From an uncultured Clostridia bacterium (GTDB lineage Bacteria > Bacillota > Clostridia > Christensenellales > UBA1242): a stretch of 5,047 nt of DNA. This document shows positions 1-5,047 of this stretch, piece after piece. Numbering within the stretch: position 1 is the stretch's first letter; each line of letters begins with the position of its first letter. The translations under genes were made by a program, and so were the position numbers. Under the pieces are notes generated by a model that was given only the letters and a program-made list of their open reading frames with translations, had not been told where the DNA came from and did no database searches. The stretch lies in NCBI GenBank assembly GCA_947628195.1, contig CANQZB010000076.1, positions 1 through 5,047 of the forward strand, in the 5' to 3' direction.

Positions 1-625
1 CATCGCTGGCTTGGTTGCGGCTGGGCTTCACCCTAATCCATGTGAGTGGGCAGATGTTGTAACCACCACAACGCACAAAACTTTAAGGGGTCCGCGCGGA
101 GGGCTTATTCTTTGCAAAGCGGAACTGGCAAAAAAGATAGACAGTGCTGTCTTCCCGGGCACACAGGGTGGGCCGCTAGAACACATAATTGCTGGCAAGG
201 CGGTTATGTTAAAGGAAGCTGAAACAGAAGAATTTAAACAATATCAGTGCCAAGTAATAAAAAATTGCAAAACTCTTGCAGAGGAATTAAAAAAATATGG
301 TTTTAGGTTGGTTTCTGGCGGAACAGATAATCACCTAATTTTGGTGGATTTAACCCCATTTAACATAACGGGCAAAGAGGCTAGCGAACTATTGCACAAC
401 GCAAATATAACCACAAATAAAAACTCCATCCCTAATGAAAAATTAAGCCCAACAGTTACAAGTGGCTTGCGCCTTGGCACCGCTGCAGTTACAACCTTGG
501 GCATGAAAGAAAAAGAAATGAAAATAATTGCAAATTTAATTTTTCAAGTTGTAACACAAAAGCGCAGTGCTGTAAAGCAAGTTAAACAGCAAGTTATTGC
601 ACTTATGAAACAATTTACAAAATAA
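1..625 (+). CDS. glyA: Serine hydroxymethyltransferase, C-terminal half (partial at left edge)
   Basis: This PLP-dependent cytosolic enzyme interconverts serine plus tetrahydrofolate with glycine plus 5,10-methylene-tetrahydrofolate, the main source of one-carbon units. The reading frame is open from base 2 and gives about 207 residues, roughly the second half of a protein usually near 410-420 residues. The first visible residues (IAGLVAAGLHPNP) match the family just before the active site. The diagnostic segment TTTTHKTLRGPRGG follows; its Lys (codon 77-79) is the expected Schiff-base lysine for PLP. Further on, FPGTQGGPLEHIIAGKAV and the C-terminal SGLRLGTAAVTTLGM are also characteristic of GlyA. 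The gene ends at TAA 623-625 and is followed by a hairpin terminator. The N-terminal half, its start and its promoter lie outside the window. Nothing looks damaged. Identification is by recognised family motifs and is close to certain. Confidence 0.97.
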   Translation, partial: IAGLVAAGLHPNPCEWADVVTTTTHKTLRGPRGGLILCKAELAKKIDSAVFPGTQGGPLEHIIAGKAVMLKEAETEEFKQYQCQVIKNCKTLAEELKKYGFRLVSGGTDNHLILVDLTPFNITGKEASELLHNANITTNKNSIPNEKLSPTVTSGLRLGTAAVTTLGMKEKEMKIIANLIFQVVTQKRSAVKQVKQQVIALMKQFTK

Positions 626-668
626 AAGGCAAACTTTGCAATAATTTATAAAATTAGAATTTTTGGGC

Positions 669-705
669 AAAAGGAAATTTGTTGTAAAATGTTCCTTTTT
701 GTTTT
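669..705 (+). terminator. Probable intrinsic terminator of glyA
   Basis: AAAAGGAA (669-676) pairs perfectly with TTCCTTTT (692-699). The stem can be extended inward by ATTT/AAAT (677-680 with 687-690) across a bulged G at 691, leaving a 6-nt loop. The descending arm runs into a T-rich tract (TTTTTGTTTTGTTT). It lies 43 nt after the glyA stop codon. The stem has only two G-C pairs, so termination may be partial and some readthrough into the ABC gene is possible. Confidence 0.6.
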
Positions 706-731
706 GTTTAGGATTGTTTTTATGTTAAAGT
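704..731 (+). promoter_or_regulatory. Weak candidate promoter of the ABC-like gene
   Basis: A possible -35 TTGTTT (704-709) and an extended -10 TGT-TAAAGT (TG at 723-724, hexamer 726-731) are separated by 16 bp. Matches to consensus are only 3/6 and 4/6, helped by the TG extension. If real, transcription would begin near 737-739, essentially at the ATG (738), giving a leaderless or nearly leaderless message. The sequence is AT-rich, so a chance match is quite possible; the alternative is readthrough from glyA. Confidence 0.25.
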
Positions 732-737
732 ATTCAT

Positions 738-2393
738 ATGGAAAACAAAAAACGAGAGAATATTGTTAAGCGCTGGTACAAACTTTGTGAGCCAAACAAA
801 AAAGATTGGGCACTGCAAATTATAAGTTACTCGATGTACGCCATAATTAATGCACTTATGGCAATCTTTGCGGCTAAAACAATAAACTGCTTATATAATC
901 AAGATTGGAATGGCGCATTTCTTTGGCTGGGTGTGGAATTTTTAGATATTTTAATAAGAAATGTTTGTATGCACTTTGAATATCATTATTATGGCAAAGT
1001 TTATGGCCAAATTAACAAAACTTTGTGCGGAAAAATTTACGATAAAATCATGTCGGTTAACACGGCTGAGTTAAAAAACTTTTCGCCAGAAAGGATTATA
1101 AACATTGCACAAAGTAACACGGGTTATGCTTGCGATTTTCCGGATTATGTTGCGGCAATTATTGAAAAATCCATGTTTATTATAGTTTCTTTAATTGCCA
1201 TATTTAGTTCCAGTTGGTTTGCGGGGTTAATTGTTTTGGCGCTTGCGGTTGTTAACTTTTTTGTGTATAGGGCAATTTACAAAAAAATGGGCTATCATTT
1301 AAAACGCAGATTTGAAACCAAGGATGATAGATTTAGGGAATATTCCCGCATAATTAATGCAAAAGAAGTTATAACTGAGTTTGGTGCGGAAGAAGATTAC
1401 AAAAAGAAAATATTTAAGCATGTTGACAACTTTAATAAAGAATATTATAAATATTACATAACCGACTCTTTTAGAAGCAATTTATATTACATCATTTGGA
1501 ATGCGGTGGTTTATGCAATAACTGCGGTTTTAATTTTCTTGGTTTCTAAAAATATGTTTGACATTGCGCTTTACTTAGTTGTTGTGCCATATCTAACCAG
1601 TTGTACCACAAAGTTTAACGAACTTTTTGATAAATTTGGTGGCACAGAAAATATGCGCGTGGATGTGGATAGGCTAAATTTAATTTTATCTTTAAGCGAT
1701 AAAGAACTTATAAGTTATGGCGATATTAACAAAGTCTGCGAGGGCTACAATTTGGGGTTTGTTAACGTTTCTTATGAAGATAAGGAAACCAAATTAAAAC
1801 TAAAAAATGCAAACATTGCCTTTAATATGCACGCAATAAACATTGTGCGCGGTGAACGCGGAAGCGGAAAACGCCTTGTGTTTGACATTTTGCGTAGGCG
1901 CGTTGTGCCAGACGATGGCGTTGTGCTTTTGGATAATTTAAATTTGTTTGACTATTCACAAAAATCTTTTAAAAACCACATAGATTATTGCTCGCAACAC
2001 CCGTTGTTTATAAACGGCACAATTAAGGAAAATTTGCAAGCCACAAAGCGAGATTTATCCAAACTAAACGACCTTATTGCCGAACTTGGCTTAACCGAAG
2101 TAATTGCGCGCCAGAAAAACGGGTTGGACACTCAAATTGAAGATGTTAAAAACCCAGAAGACTTGTTTTGGATTGGCATAATTCGCTCTGCGCTTAGCCA
2201 CTGCAAAATTTTAATGATTTATGAATATCCAAACACGGATAACCCAGAGTTCCACGCAATTTTCCAAAACATAATTAAAACTTGCGAAACGGACAAACGC
2301 ACATTAATATTATTTACTCATAATCAGGACCACGACAAACTTGCAGATACAGTTTTTGAAGTTAAAAATGGCAAAATAAAAAAGGTGAAATAG
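738..2393 (+). CDS. ABC-exporter-like protein with a degenerate ATPase domain
   Basis: This 551-residue protein has the architecture of an ABC exporter half-transporter. Residues about 1-320 form a membrane domain with roughly six hydrophobic helices (about 26-48, 58-78, 142-158, 160-178, 250-270, 273-290). Residues about 335-551 form a nucleotide-binding domain. Retained features: an A-loop-like Tyr (Y346), the Walker A glycines and Lys (GERGSGK, K378), the Q-loop Gln (Q420 in CSQHPLFINGTIKENL), the Walker B Glu (E496) and the H-loop His (H528 in LFTHNQD). Lost features: the Walker A Ser/Thr is Arg379, the LSGGQ signature is replaced by KNPED (471-475) before the recognisable helix IGIIRSAL, and the Walker B Asp is Tyr495. 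It is therefore unlikely to hydrolyse ATP normally alone; it could be the inactive half of a heterodimer or have a non-transport role. The substrate is unknown and no partner gene is visible here. The start is fixed by an in-frame TAA at 726-728, but no good ribosome binding site precedes it. The frame is intact, so it is not an obvious pseudogene. Confidence 0.88.
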   Translation: MENKKRENIVKRWYKLCEPNKKDWALQIISYSMYAIINALMAIFAAKTINCLYNQDWNGAFLWLGVEFLDILIRNVCMHFEYHYYGKVYGQINKTLCGKIYDKIMSVNTAELKNFSPERIINIAQSNTGYACDFPDYVAAIIEKSMFIIVSLIAIFSSSWFAGLIVLALAVVNFFVYRAIYKKMGYHLKRRFETKDDRFREYSRIINAKEVITEFGAEEDYKKKIFKHVDNFNKEYYKYYITDSFRSNLYYIIWNAVVYAITAVLIFLVSKNMFDIALYLVVVPYLTSCTTKFNELFDKFGGTENMRVDVDRLNLILSLSDKELISYGDINKVCEGYNLGFVNVSYEDKETKLKLKNANIAFNMHAINIVRGERGSGKRLVFDILRRRVVPDDGVVLLDNLNLFDYSQKSFKNHIDYCSQHPLFINGTIKENLQATKRDLSKLNDLIAELGLTEVIARQKNGLDTQIEDVKNPEDLFWIGIIRSALSHCKILMIYEYPNTDNPEFHAIFQNIIKTCETDKRTLILFTHNQDHDKLADTVFEVKNGKIKKVK

Positions 2394-2512
2394 GCGAATA
2401 CGAAAGGCGTGCTGGCGGAAATAATTTTCACTTTTGCTTTAAATGTTCAAATTGATAACGTCTTTGTTTTTATTGTGAATGAATATTTTGCTTTCGTTGG
2501 TTTTAAAGGTTG

Positions 2513-2537
2513 AAAAAACTGGGCGGTGCCCAGTTTT
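2513..2537. terminator. Intrinsic terminator, probably bidirectional, between convergent genes
   Basis: AAAACTGGGC (2515-2524) and GCCCAGTTTT (2528-2537) form a perfect 10-bp stem with a 3-nt loop. On the minus strand it begins 1 nt past the TAA of the gene ending at 2539 and ends in six consecutive Ts (complement of 2513-2518), a classic terminator. Read on the plus strand it is followed by TTTTGTTATTTTGTT, so it can also stop transcripts from the ABC-like gene, which has no other obvious terminator in the 145 bp after its stop codon. Confidence 0.85.
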
Positions 2538-2538
2538 G

Positions 2539-3321
2539 TTATTTTGTTGTGCGTTTCCTTAAAGTTGGATGTTCCGTTTTAGTGGTTGTTTTAGGTTCAA
2601 CTTTGGTTTCGGTTTTTGCCTCGGCTTTTGTGTTTGCCGTTTTTGCTGTTTCAACAGGTTTTGGTGCAATCGGTTTTTGTGCGGTAGGCTCTGGTTTTGA
2701 AGCTGGCTTAGTTGGAACAACTGTTTCGTTGGCAGCAGACCTTTCGCTAACCTCTGGCTTTATCGGTGCGGGATTTACAACCGGCCTTGCTGGCTCAACT
2801 GCGGTTTTAACAGGTGTTACAGGAGCGGTTTGCGCAGGTGTTGCAGGAACAGGTTGCGCAGGTGTTGGCGCAGAGTAAGCATCCGTATTGGCAAAGTTGA
2901 AATCGGAATAATCGCCCTTTTTAATTTTGCCAGAATGTTTGTTTTGCAAGCCTAAATCTGCCCTGCAAAGCAATTTATATTTTGCAAGAGAAACTTGCGA
3001 GCCTTTAAGCGCAATGTTATAGAAAGCGTGGGCGATGTTTAAATTGTTAACAGTGCACATAAGTTCGTTAAAACAAGCCTTAACTTCGTCTTTATAAACA
3101 GCATCCTTTGCCAAAGCCGGATTTTGTTTAACCCTATCCAGCAAATTGAAGGACCTTTCAATAGCGTGTTTTTTCATTTCAAAGTTTTTGTCAAACAAAA
3201 TAACATCCTTTTCAAGAATGTCCACAATATTTTTTCTTGTTAAGAAAATGATAATAACTGCAAAAATAGATACAACCAGCGCAGCCACGCAGCCCCAAAG
3301 TTCAATATTAAAGTTTTGCAT
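2539..3321 (-). CDS. Membrane-anchored protein with Pro/Ala/Thr/Lys-rich tail, function unknown
   Basis: I do not recognise this 260-residue protein. It has three visible parts. Residues about 9-27 (starting WGCVAALVVSIFAV) form one strongly hydrophobic helix followed by TRKN; the positive-inside rule then puts the bulk of the protein in the cytoplasm, with the helix as an uncleaved anchor. Residues about 30-125 look helical and mixed-charge (ILEKDVILFDKNFEMKKHAI and following) with three cysteines. Residues about 150-260 are low complexity, rich in Pro, Ala, Thr, Val and Lys with little hydrophobic character, net basic and ending LRKRTTK; this is very probably disordered. The start is supported by AGGGGG at 3327-3332, 5 nt upstream of ATG, and by a promoter just behind it. 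The gene ends directly at a terminator, so it is a single-gene transcript. The tail could be a spacer or a binding surface for nucleic acid or the envelope; this is inference only. Confidence 0.82.
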   Translation of the reverse strand: MQNFNIELWGCVAALVVSIFAVIIIFLTRKNIVDILEKDVILFDKNFEMKKHAIERSFNLLDRVKQNPALAKDAVYKDEVKACFNELMCTVNNLNIAHAFYNIALKGSQVSLAKYKLLCRADLGLQNKHSGKIKKGDYSDFNFANTDAYSAPTPAQPVPATPAQTAPVTPVKTAVEPARPVVNPAPIKPEVSERSAANETVVPTKPASKPEPTAQKPIAPKPVETAKTANTKAEAKTETKVEPKTTTKTEHPTLRKRTTK

Positions 3322-3353
3322 AAATACCCCCTAATTGATTTATTATATAATAT

Positions 3354-3382
3354 AGTATAACAAAACAAAAAATTTATATCAA
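3354..3382 (-). promoter_or_regulatory. Sigma-A-type promoter of the membrane-anchored protein gene
   Basis: Reading the minus strand, TTGATA (plus 3377-3382) and TATACT (plus 3354-3359) are separated by exactly 17 bp, with 5/6 matches to each consensus hexamer. The predicted transcription start is near 3347, which gives a 5' leader of about 26 nt carrying the AGGGGG ribosome binding site (3327-3332) ahead of the ATG at 3321. This is the best promoter match in the window. Confidence 0.75.
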
Positions 3383-3436
3383 ATGATTAAACACTTAATT
3401 TTGTTTTATTTTAAAATATTTTGTAAATAAGCAAAT

Positions 3437-3457
3437 AAAAAAAGCGGGGAAACCCGC
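3437..3457 (-). terminator. Intrinsic terminator of the HU gene
   Basis: On the minus strand GCGGG, loop TTTC, CCCGC (plus 3444-3457) forms a 5-bp all-G/C stem followed at once by seven Ts (complement of 3437-3443). It starts 5 nt after the HU stop codon. It insulates the HU gene from the next minus-strand gene, which has its own promoter at 3354-3382. Confidence 0.88.
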
Positions 3458-3462
3458 AATTT

Positions 3463-3750
3463 TTATTTTTTCTTCAACAATTGTTTTAAAGAAGCGCTCA
3501 TTTTGATTTTTGGCACTTTGTGTGCAGCAACTTTAACCTTTTCACCAGTGAAAGGGTTTAATTTAACAGCTGCCTTTTTAGCTTCGATGCTAACATTAAA
3601 GTAGCCAATGAAGTGCATTTCAACTTCATCTTTAACGTTTTGCCTAAACCTAGCGCCAGAAGCGTCTAACACCTTTTTAACTTGTGCTAATGATAGACCT
3701 GTATCTTCAGCAACTTGTCTAGCAAAATCCCCTGCATTAACTGTTTTCAT
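3463..3750 (-). CDS. HU-family DNA-binding protein (divergent)
   Basis: The 95-residue protein has the length and layout of HU/IHF-type histone-like proteins, which act as dimers that bend and compact DNA in the nucleoid. Residues 1-45 form the helical dimerisation region (AGDFARQVAEDTGLSLAQVK is typical). The beta saddle and DNA-binding arm follow, with the arm-tip NPFTGE and its Pro66, which intercalates DNA in HU. The C-terminal helix ends LLKKK. Unusual points: the usual GFGxF core motif reads GYFNV (49-53), and the Arg/Gly residues normally preceding the NP of the arm are replaced (AAVKLNP). The start at 3750 is chosen because AAAAGGAG lies 5 nt upstream; a TTG further upstream (3780) would add ten residues but lacks such a site and sits almost at the predicted transcript start. 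A canonical HU and an IHF-like paralogue are alternatives within the superfamily. It is transcribed alone and divergently from typA. Confidence 0.92.
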   Translation of the reverse strand: MKTVNAGDFARQVAEDTGLSLAQVKKVLDASGARFRQNVKDEVEMHFIGYFNVSIEAKKAAVKLNPFTGEKVKVAAHKVPKIKMSASLKQLLKKK

Positions 3751-3755
3751 AATTT

Positions 3756-3763
3756 CTCCTTTT
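3756..3763 (-). promoter_or_regulatory. Ribosome binding site deciding the HU start
   Basis: AAAAGGAG on the minus strand is a near-perfect match to the anti-Shine-Dalgarno sequence. Its GGAG ends 5 nt before the ATG at 3750. It places the start at this Met rather than the in-frame TTG at 3780. Confidence 0.85.
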
Positions 3764-3774
3764 ATTGTTGAATT

Positions 3775-3820
3775 AATCAACTACATTTAGGCTAGCAAAT
3801 GTTAAAATAAAAATCAACTA
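3775..3820. repeat. 9-bp direct repeat AATCAACTA spanning the HU promoter
   Basis: AATCAACTA occurs at 3775-3783 and again at 3812-3820, 37 bp apart. One copy contains the putative -35 of the HU promoter, the other covers its predicted transcription start. The proximal copy is also one arm of a small dyad, GTTGA (3767-3771) and TCAAC (3777-3781). The arrangement resembles paired operator sites, but the AT-rich setting makes chance a real alternative. Confidence 0.45.
3789..3817 (-). promoter_or_regulatory. Probable promoter of the HU gene
   Basis: On the minus strand, TTGATT (plus 3812-3817) is followed after 17 bp by TAGCCT (plus 3789-3794). The -10 match is only 3/6 but is preceded by TGC (plus 3795-3797), an extended -10 element. 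Predicted transcription starts near 3782, giving a leader of about 32 nt that includes the ribosome binding site. Confidence 0.5.
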
Positions 3821-3824
3821 TTTT

Positions 3825-3860
3825 TAAGGGTTTTTCTAAAATTTTTATTAAAAACCTTTA
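3825..3860. other. Inverted repeat in the HU/typA divergent region
   Basis: TAAGGGTTTTT (3825-3835) pairs with AAAAACCTTTA (3850-3860): 11 positions with one G-T mismatch that would pair in RNA, around a 14-bp AT-rich centre. It lies upstream of the HU -35 and overlaps the likely typA -35. It lacks a T tract in a useful direction, so a terminator is unlikely; an operator or protein-binding dyad fits better. Function is inferred from position only. Confidence 0.4.
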
Positions 3861-3885
3861 TTTTAAGATTATTTTGTGCTATTAT
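3857..3885 (+). promoter_or_regulatory. Probable extended -10 promoter of typA
   Basis: TATTAT (3880-3885) preceded by TGC (3877-3879) forms a strong extended -10 element. A weak -35 (TTTATT, 3857-3862) lies 17 bp upstream, which an extended -10 can tolerate. The predicted start near 3891-3893 gives a 5' leader of about 64 nt before the typA ATG. Confidence 0.6.
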
Positions 3886-3894
3886 ATACGGGTT

Positions 3895-3955
3895 AAAAGG
3901 AGAAAAAGTAATAAATTATTTAGTTTAAGCGGATAATTTAGGCAAAAATTTAGTT
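3895..3955 (+). promoter_or_regulatory. typA leader: distant Shine-Dalgarno sequence and hairpin
   Basis: AAAAGGAG (3895-3902) sits at the very 5' end of the predicted message, 53 nt before the typA ATG, with no ATG, GTG or TTG placed to use it. Between them TAAATTAT (3912-3919) and ATAATTTA (3933-3940) can form an 8-bp stem with a loop of about 13 nt; two more G-U pairs may close part of it. Folding would cut the effective distance to about 24 nt. ATTTAGTT is present twice (3918-3925 and 3948-3955), with a partial copy ATTTAGG at 3936-3942. Directly before the ATG only a weak AGG (3940-3942) is present. The role is unproven. Confidence 0.4.
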
Positions 3956-5047
3956 ATGGATATTAGAAATATTGCAATTATAGCCCATGTTGACCATGGC
4001 AAAACCAGTTTAGTTAACGCCTTACTTAAACAAGGCGGAATTTTTAGGGAAAATCAGGAAGTGCAGGATAGAGTTATGGATTCCAACGCGCTGGAACGCG
4101 AAAGGGGCATAACAATTCTTTCCAAAAACTGCTCTGCCTTTTATAAAAATACAAAAATCAATATAGTGGACACTCCCGGCCACGCAGATTTTGGTGGCGA
4201 AGTGGAGCGCGTGCTTAAAATGGTGGATGGCGTTTTGTTAGTTGTGGATGCGTTTGAAGGGCCAATGCCACAAACGCGTTTTGTGCTTGAAAAGGCGTTG
4301 GAACTTAACTTAAAGGTGGTTATTGTTATTAATAAGATAGACCGACCCGATGCCCGTCTAGACGCCGTTCCGGACGAAGTTCTTGAACTTATGTTGGATT
4401 TAAACGCAACCGATGAGCAATTGGATAGCCCTATTGTTTATTGTTCCGCGCGCGCGGGCGTAGCGTCAACAGATTATAAACAGCCCGGCACGGACATGAC
4501 GCCGTTGTTTGAAGCAATAATTAACCACATTCCAGCACCACAAATGGACGAAAGCGCACCTTTCCAAATGTTAATTTCTTCCACCGAGCAGAACGATTAT
4601 TTAGGTAAACTTGCAGTTGGCAAAATTGAAACTGGCAAAATAAAACTTAATCAAACTGTGTATATAAAAAACTTTTTTGACGAAAGCAAAAAATATTCCG
4701 GCAAAGTGGTTAACATTTTCAATTTTAACGGCTTAAAACGCGACCCTGTAGAAGTTGGCACTGCTGGGGACATTGTCTGCCTGGCAGGCATTCCGGACAT
4801 CACTATTGGCGACACGGCAAGTGAAACCCCGGATATGCCAGCCCTTCCATTCGTTAAAATAAGCGAGCCAAGTGTGGAAATGACATTTATGGTTAACGAT
4901 AGCCCTTTTGCCGGCAAAGAAGGCAAATTTGTAACCAGCCGTCATTTAAAAGATAGGCTATATAAAGAAGCGGTTAAAGATTTGTCGCTTCAAGTGTTTG
5001 ATGGCGCAACTGCCGACCAATTTAACGTGCGTGGCAGAGGGGAAATG
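3956..5047 (+). CDS. typA: Ribosome-associated GTPase TypA/BipA (partial at right edge)
   Basis: TypA/BipA is a translational GTPase of the EF-G/LepA class that binds the ribosome and is linked in other bacteria to 50S assembly, low-temperature growth and stress responses. The window holds 364 codons of a protein normally near 600-615 residues. The G domain is complete: AHVDHGKT (10-17, P-loop), RGITI (50-54, switch I), DTPGH (72-76), NKID (126-129) and CSA (163-165). TypA rather than EF-G or LepA is shown by VDAFEGPMPQTRFVL (97-111), NATDEQLDSPIVY (150-162), NDYLGKLAVGKI (domain 2) and SEPSVEMTFMVNDSPFAGKE (303-322). The fragment ends inside domain III at GRGEM. The ATG at 3956 is the only possible start: the frame upstream has no start codon back to a TAA at 3926-3928, and the N terminus MDIRNIAIIAHVDHG fits the family. 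Its ribosome binding site is poor. No frameshift or key-residue loss is visible. Confidence 0.97.
   Translation, partial: MDIRNIAIIAHVDHGKTSLVNALLKQGGIFRENQEVQDRVMDSNALERERGITILSKNCSAFYKNTKINIVDTPGHADFGGEVERVLKMVDGVLLVVDAFEGPMPQTRFVLEKALELNLKVVIVINKIDRPDARLDAVPDEVLELMLDLNATDEQLDSPIVYCSARAGVASTDYKQPGTDMTPLFEAIINHIPAPQMDESAPFQMLISSTEQNDYLGKLAVGKIETGKIKLNQTVYIKNFFDESKKYSGKVVNIFNFNGLKRDPVEVGTAGDIVCLAGIPDITIGDTASETPDMPALPFVKISEPSVEMTFMVNDSPFAGKEGKFVTSRHLKDRLYKEAVKDLSLQVFDGATADQFNVRGRGEM

Noticed and set aside
629..639. The palindrome GCAAACTTTGC just after glyA
   Set aside because: The arms leave a one-base loop and no T tract follows. The hairpin at 669-699 is a better terminator.
2433..2520. 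A minus-strand run of Lys/Asn/Ile-type codons between the convergent genes, possibly a relic gene
   Set aside because: It has no usable start codon, runs through the terminator stem, and its residues are what AT-rich intergenic DNA gives by chance.
2510..2878. A 122-codon open frame on the plus strand, Gly/Ala/Val-rich
   Set aside because: It is antisense to the Pro/Ala/Thr-rich tail of the minus-strand gene, whose codons rarely give stops in reverse. It begins inside the terminator with a TTG and has no ribosome binding site.
3146..3334. A 62-codon plus-strand open frame
   Set aside because: It is antisense to the well-supported membrane-anchored protein gene, with no ribosome binding site or recognisable product.
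3463..3780. A longer HU start (TTG at 3780, ten extra residues)
   Set aside because: The extension is not HU-like, the strong AAAAGGAG lies inside it 5 nt before the downstream ATG, and the TTG would be at the predicted mRNA 5' end.
3608..3790. A 60-codon plus-strand open frame
   Set aside because: It is fully antisense to the HU gene and its leader, and the translation has no family resemblance.
4651..4945. Two minus-strand open frames (4651-4926 and 4733-4945)
   Set aside because: Both are antisense to clearly conserved typA domain 2-3 sequence; neither has a ribosome binding site.

Overview
This window comes from an AT-rich bacterial chromosome, probably an uncultured low-G+C Bacillota (Clostridia-like) lineage. 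The clues are codon usage rich in Lys/Asn/Ile codons, AAAGGAG and AGGGGG ribosome binding sites, sigma-A-type promoters, and T-tract hairpin terminators. The lineage call is an inference from style, not from a marker phylogeny. The three complete genes stop at TAA or TAG and Trp is read from TGG, so nothing suggests an altered genetic code.

Layout: (1) The 3' half of glyA (serine hydroxymethyltransferase, + strand) enters from the left edge and ends at a hairpin terminator. (2) A complete 551-residue ABC-exporter-like gene (+) follows. It has the usual membrane domain plus nucleotide-binding domain, but most of its ATPase motifs are destroyed. (3) A convergent gene on the minus strand encodes a 260-residue protein of unknown function, with one N-terminal membrane helix and a long Pro/Ala/Thr/Lys-rich tail. 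It has a good promoter, a strong ribosome binding site and a terminator that may serve both convergent genes. (4) A short HU-family DNA-binding protein gene (-) follows, with its own promoter and terminator. (5) Divergent from it is the GTPase gene typA/bipA (+), which runs off the right edge after 364 codons.

The genes are mostly single transcription units rather than one operon. GlyA supplies one-carbon units, TypA is a ribosome-associated GTPase and HU compacts DNA: these are housekeeping genes. No mobile element, CRISPR array, rRNA or tRNA was seen. No stretch longer than 300 bases lacks a gene; the largest gap (3751-3955) is the divergent HU/typA control region and holds promoters, a 9-bp direct repeat, an inverted repeat and a structured leader.

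Points most worth a second look: the ABC protein that keeps an exporter architecture while losing the signature motif, the Walker B aspartate and the Walker A Ser/Thr; the typA leader, where a strong Shine-Dalgarno sequence lies 53 nt from the only possible start codon; and the divergent HU core with its motif-rich promoter region.
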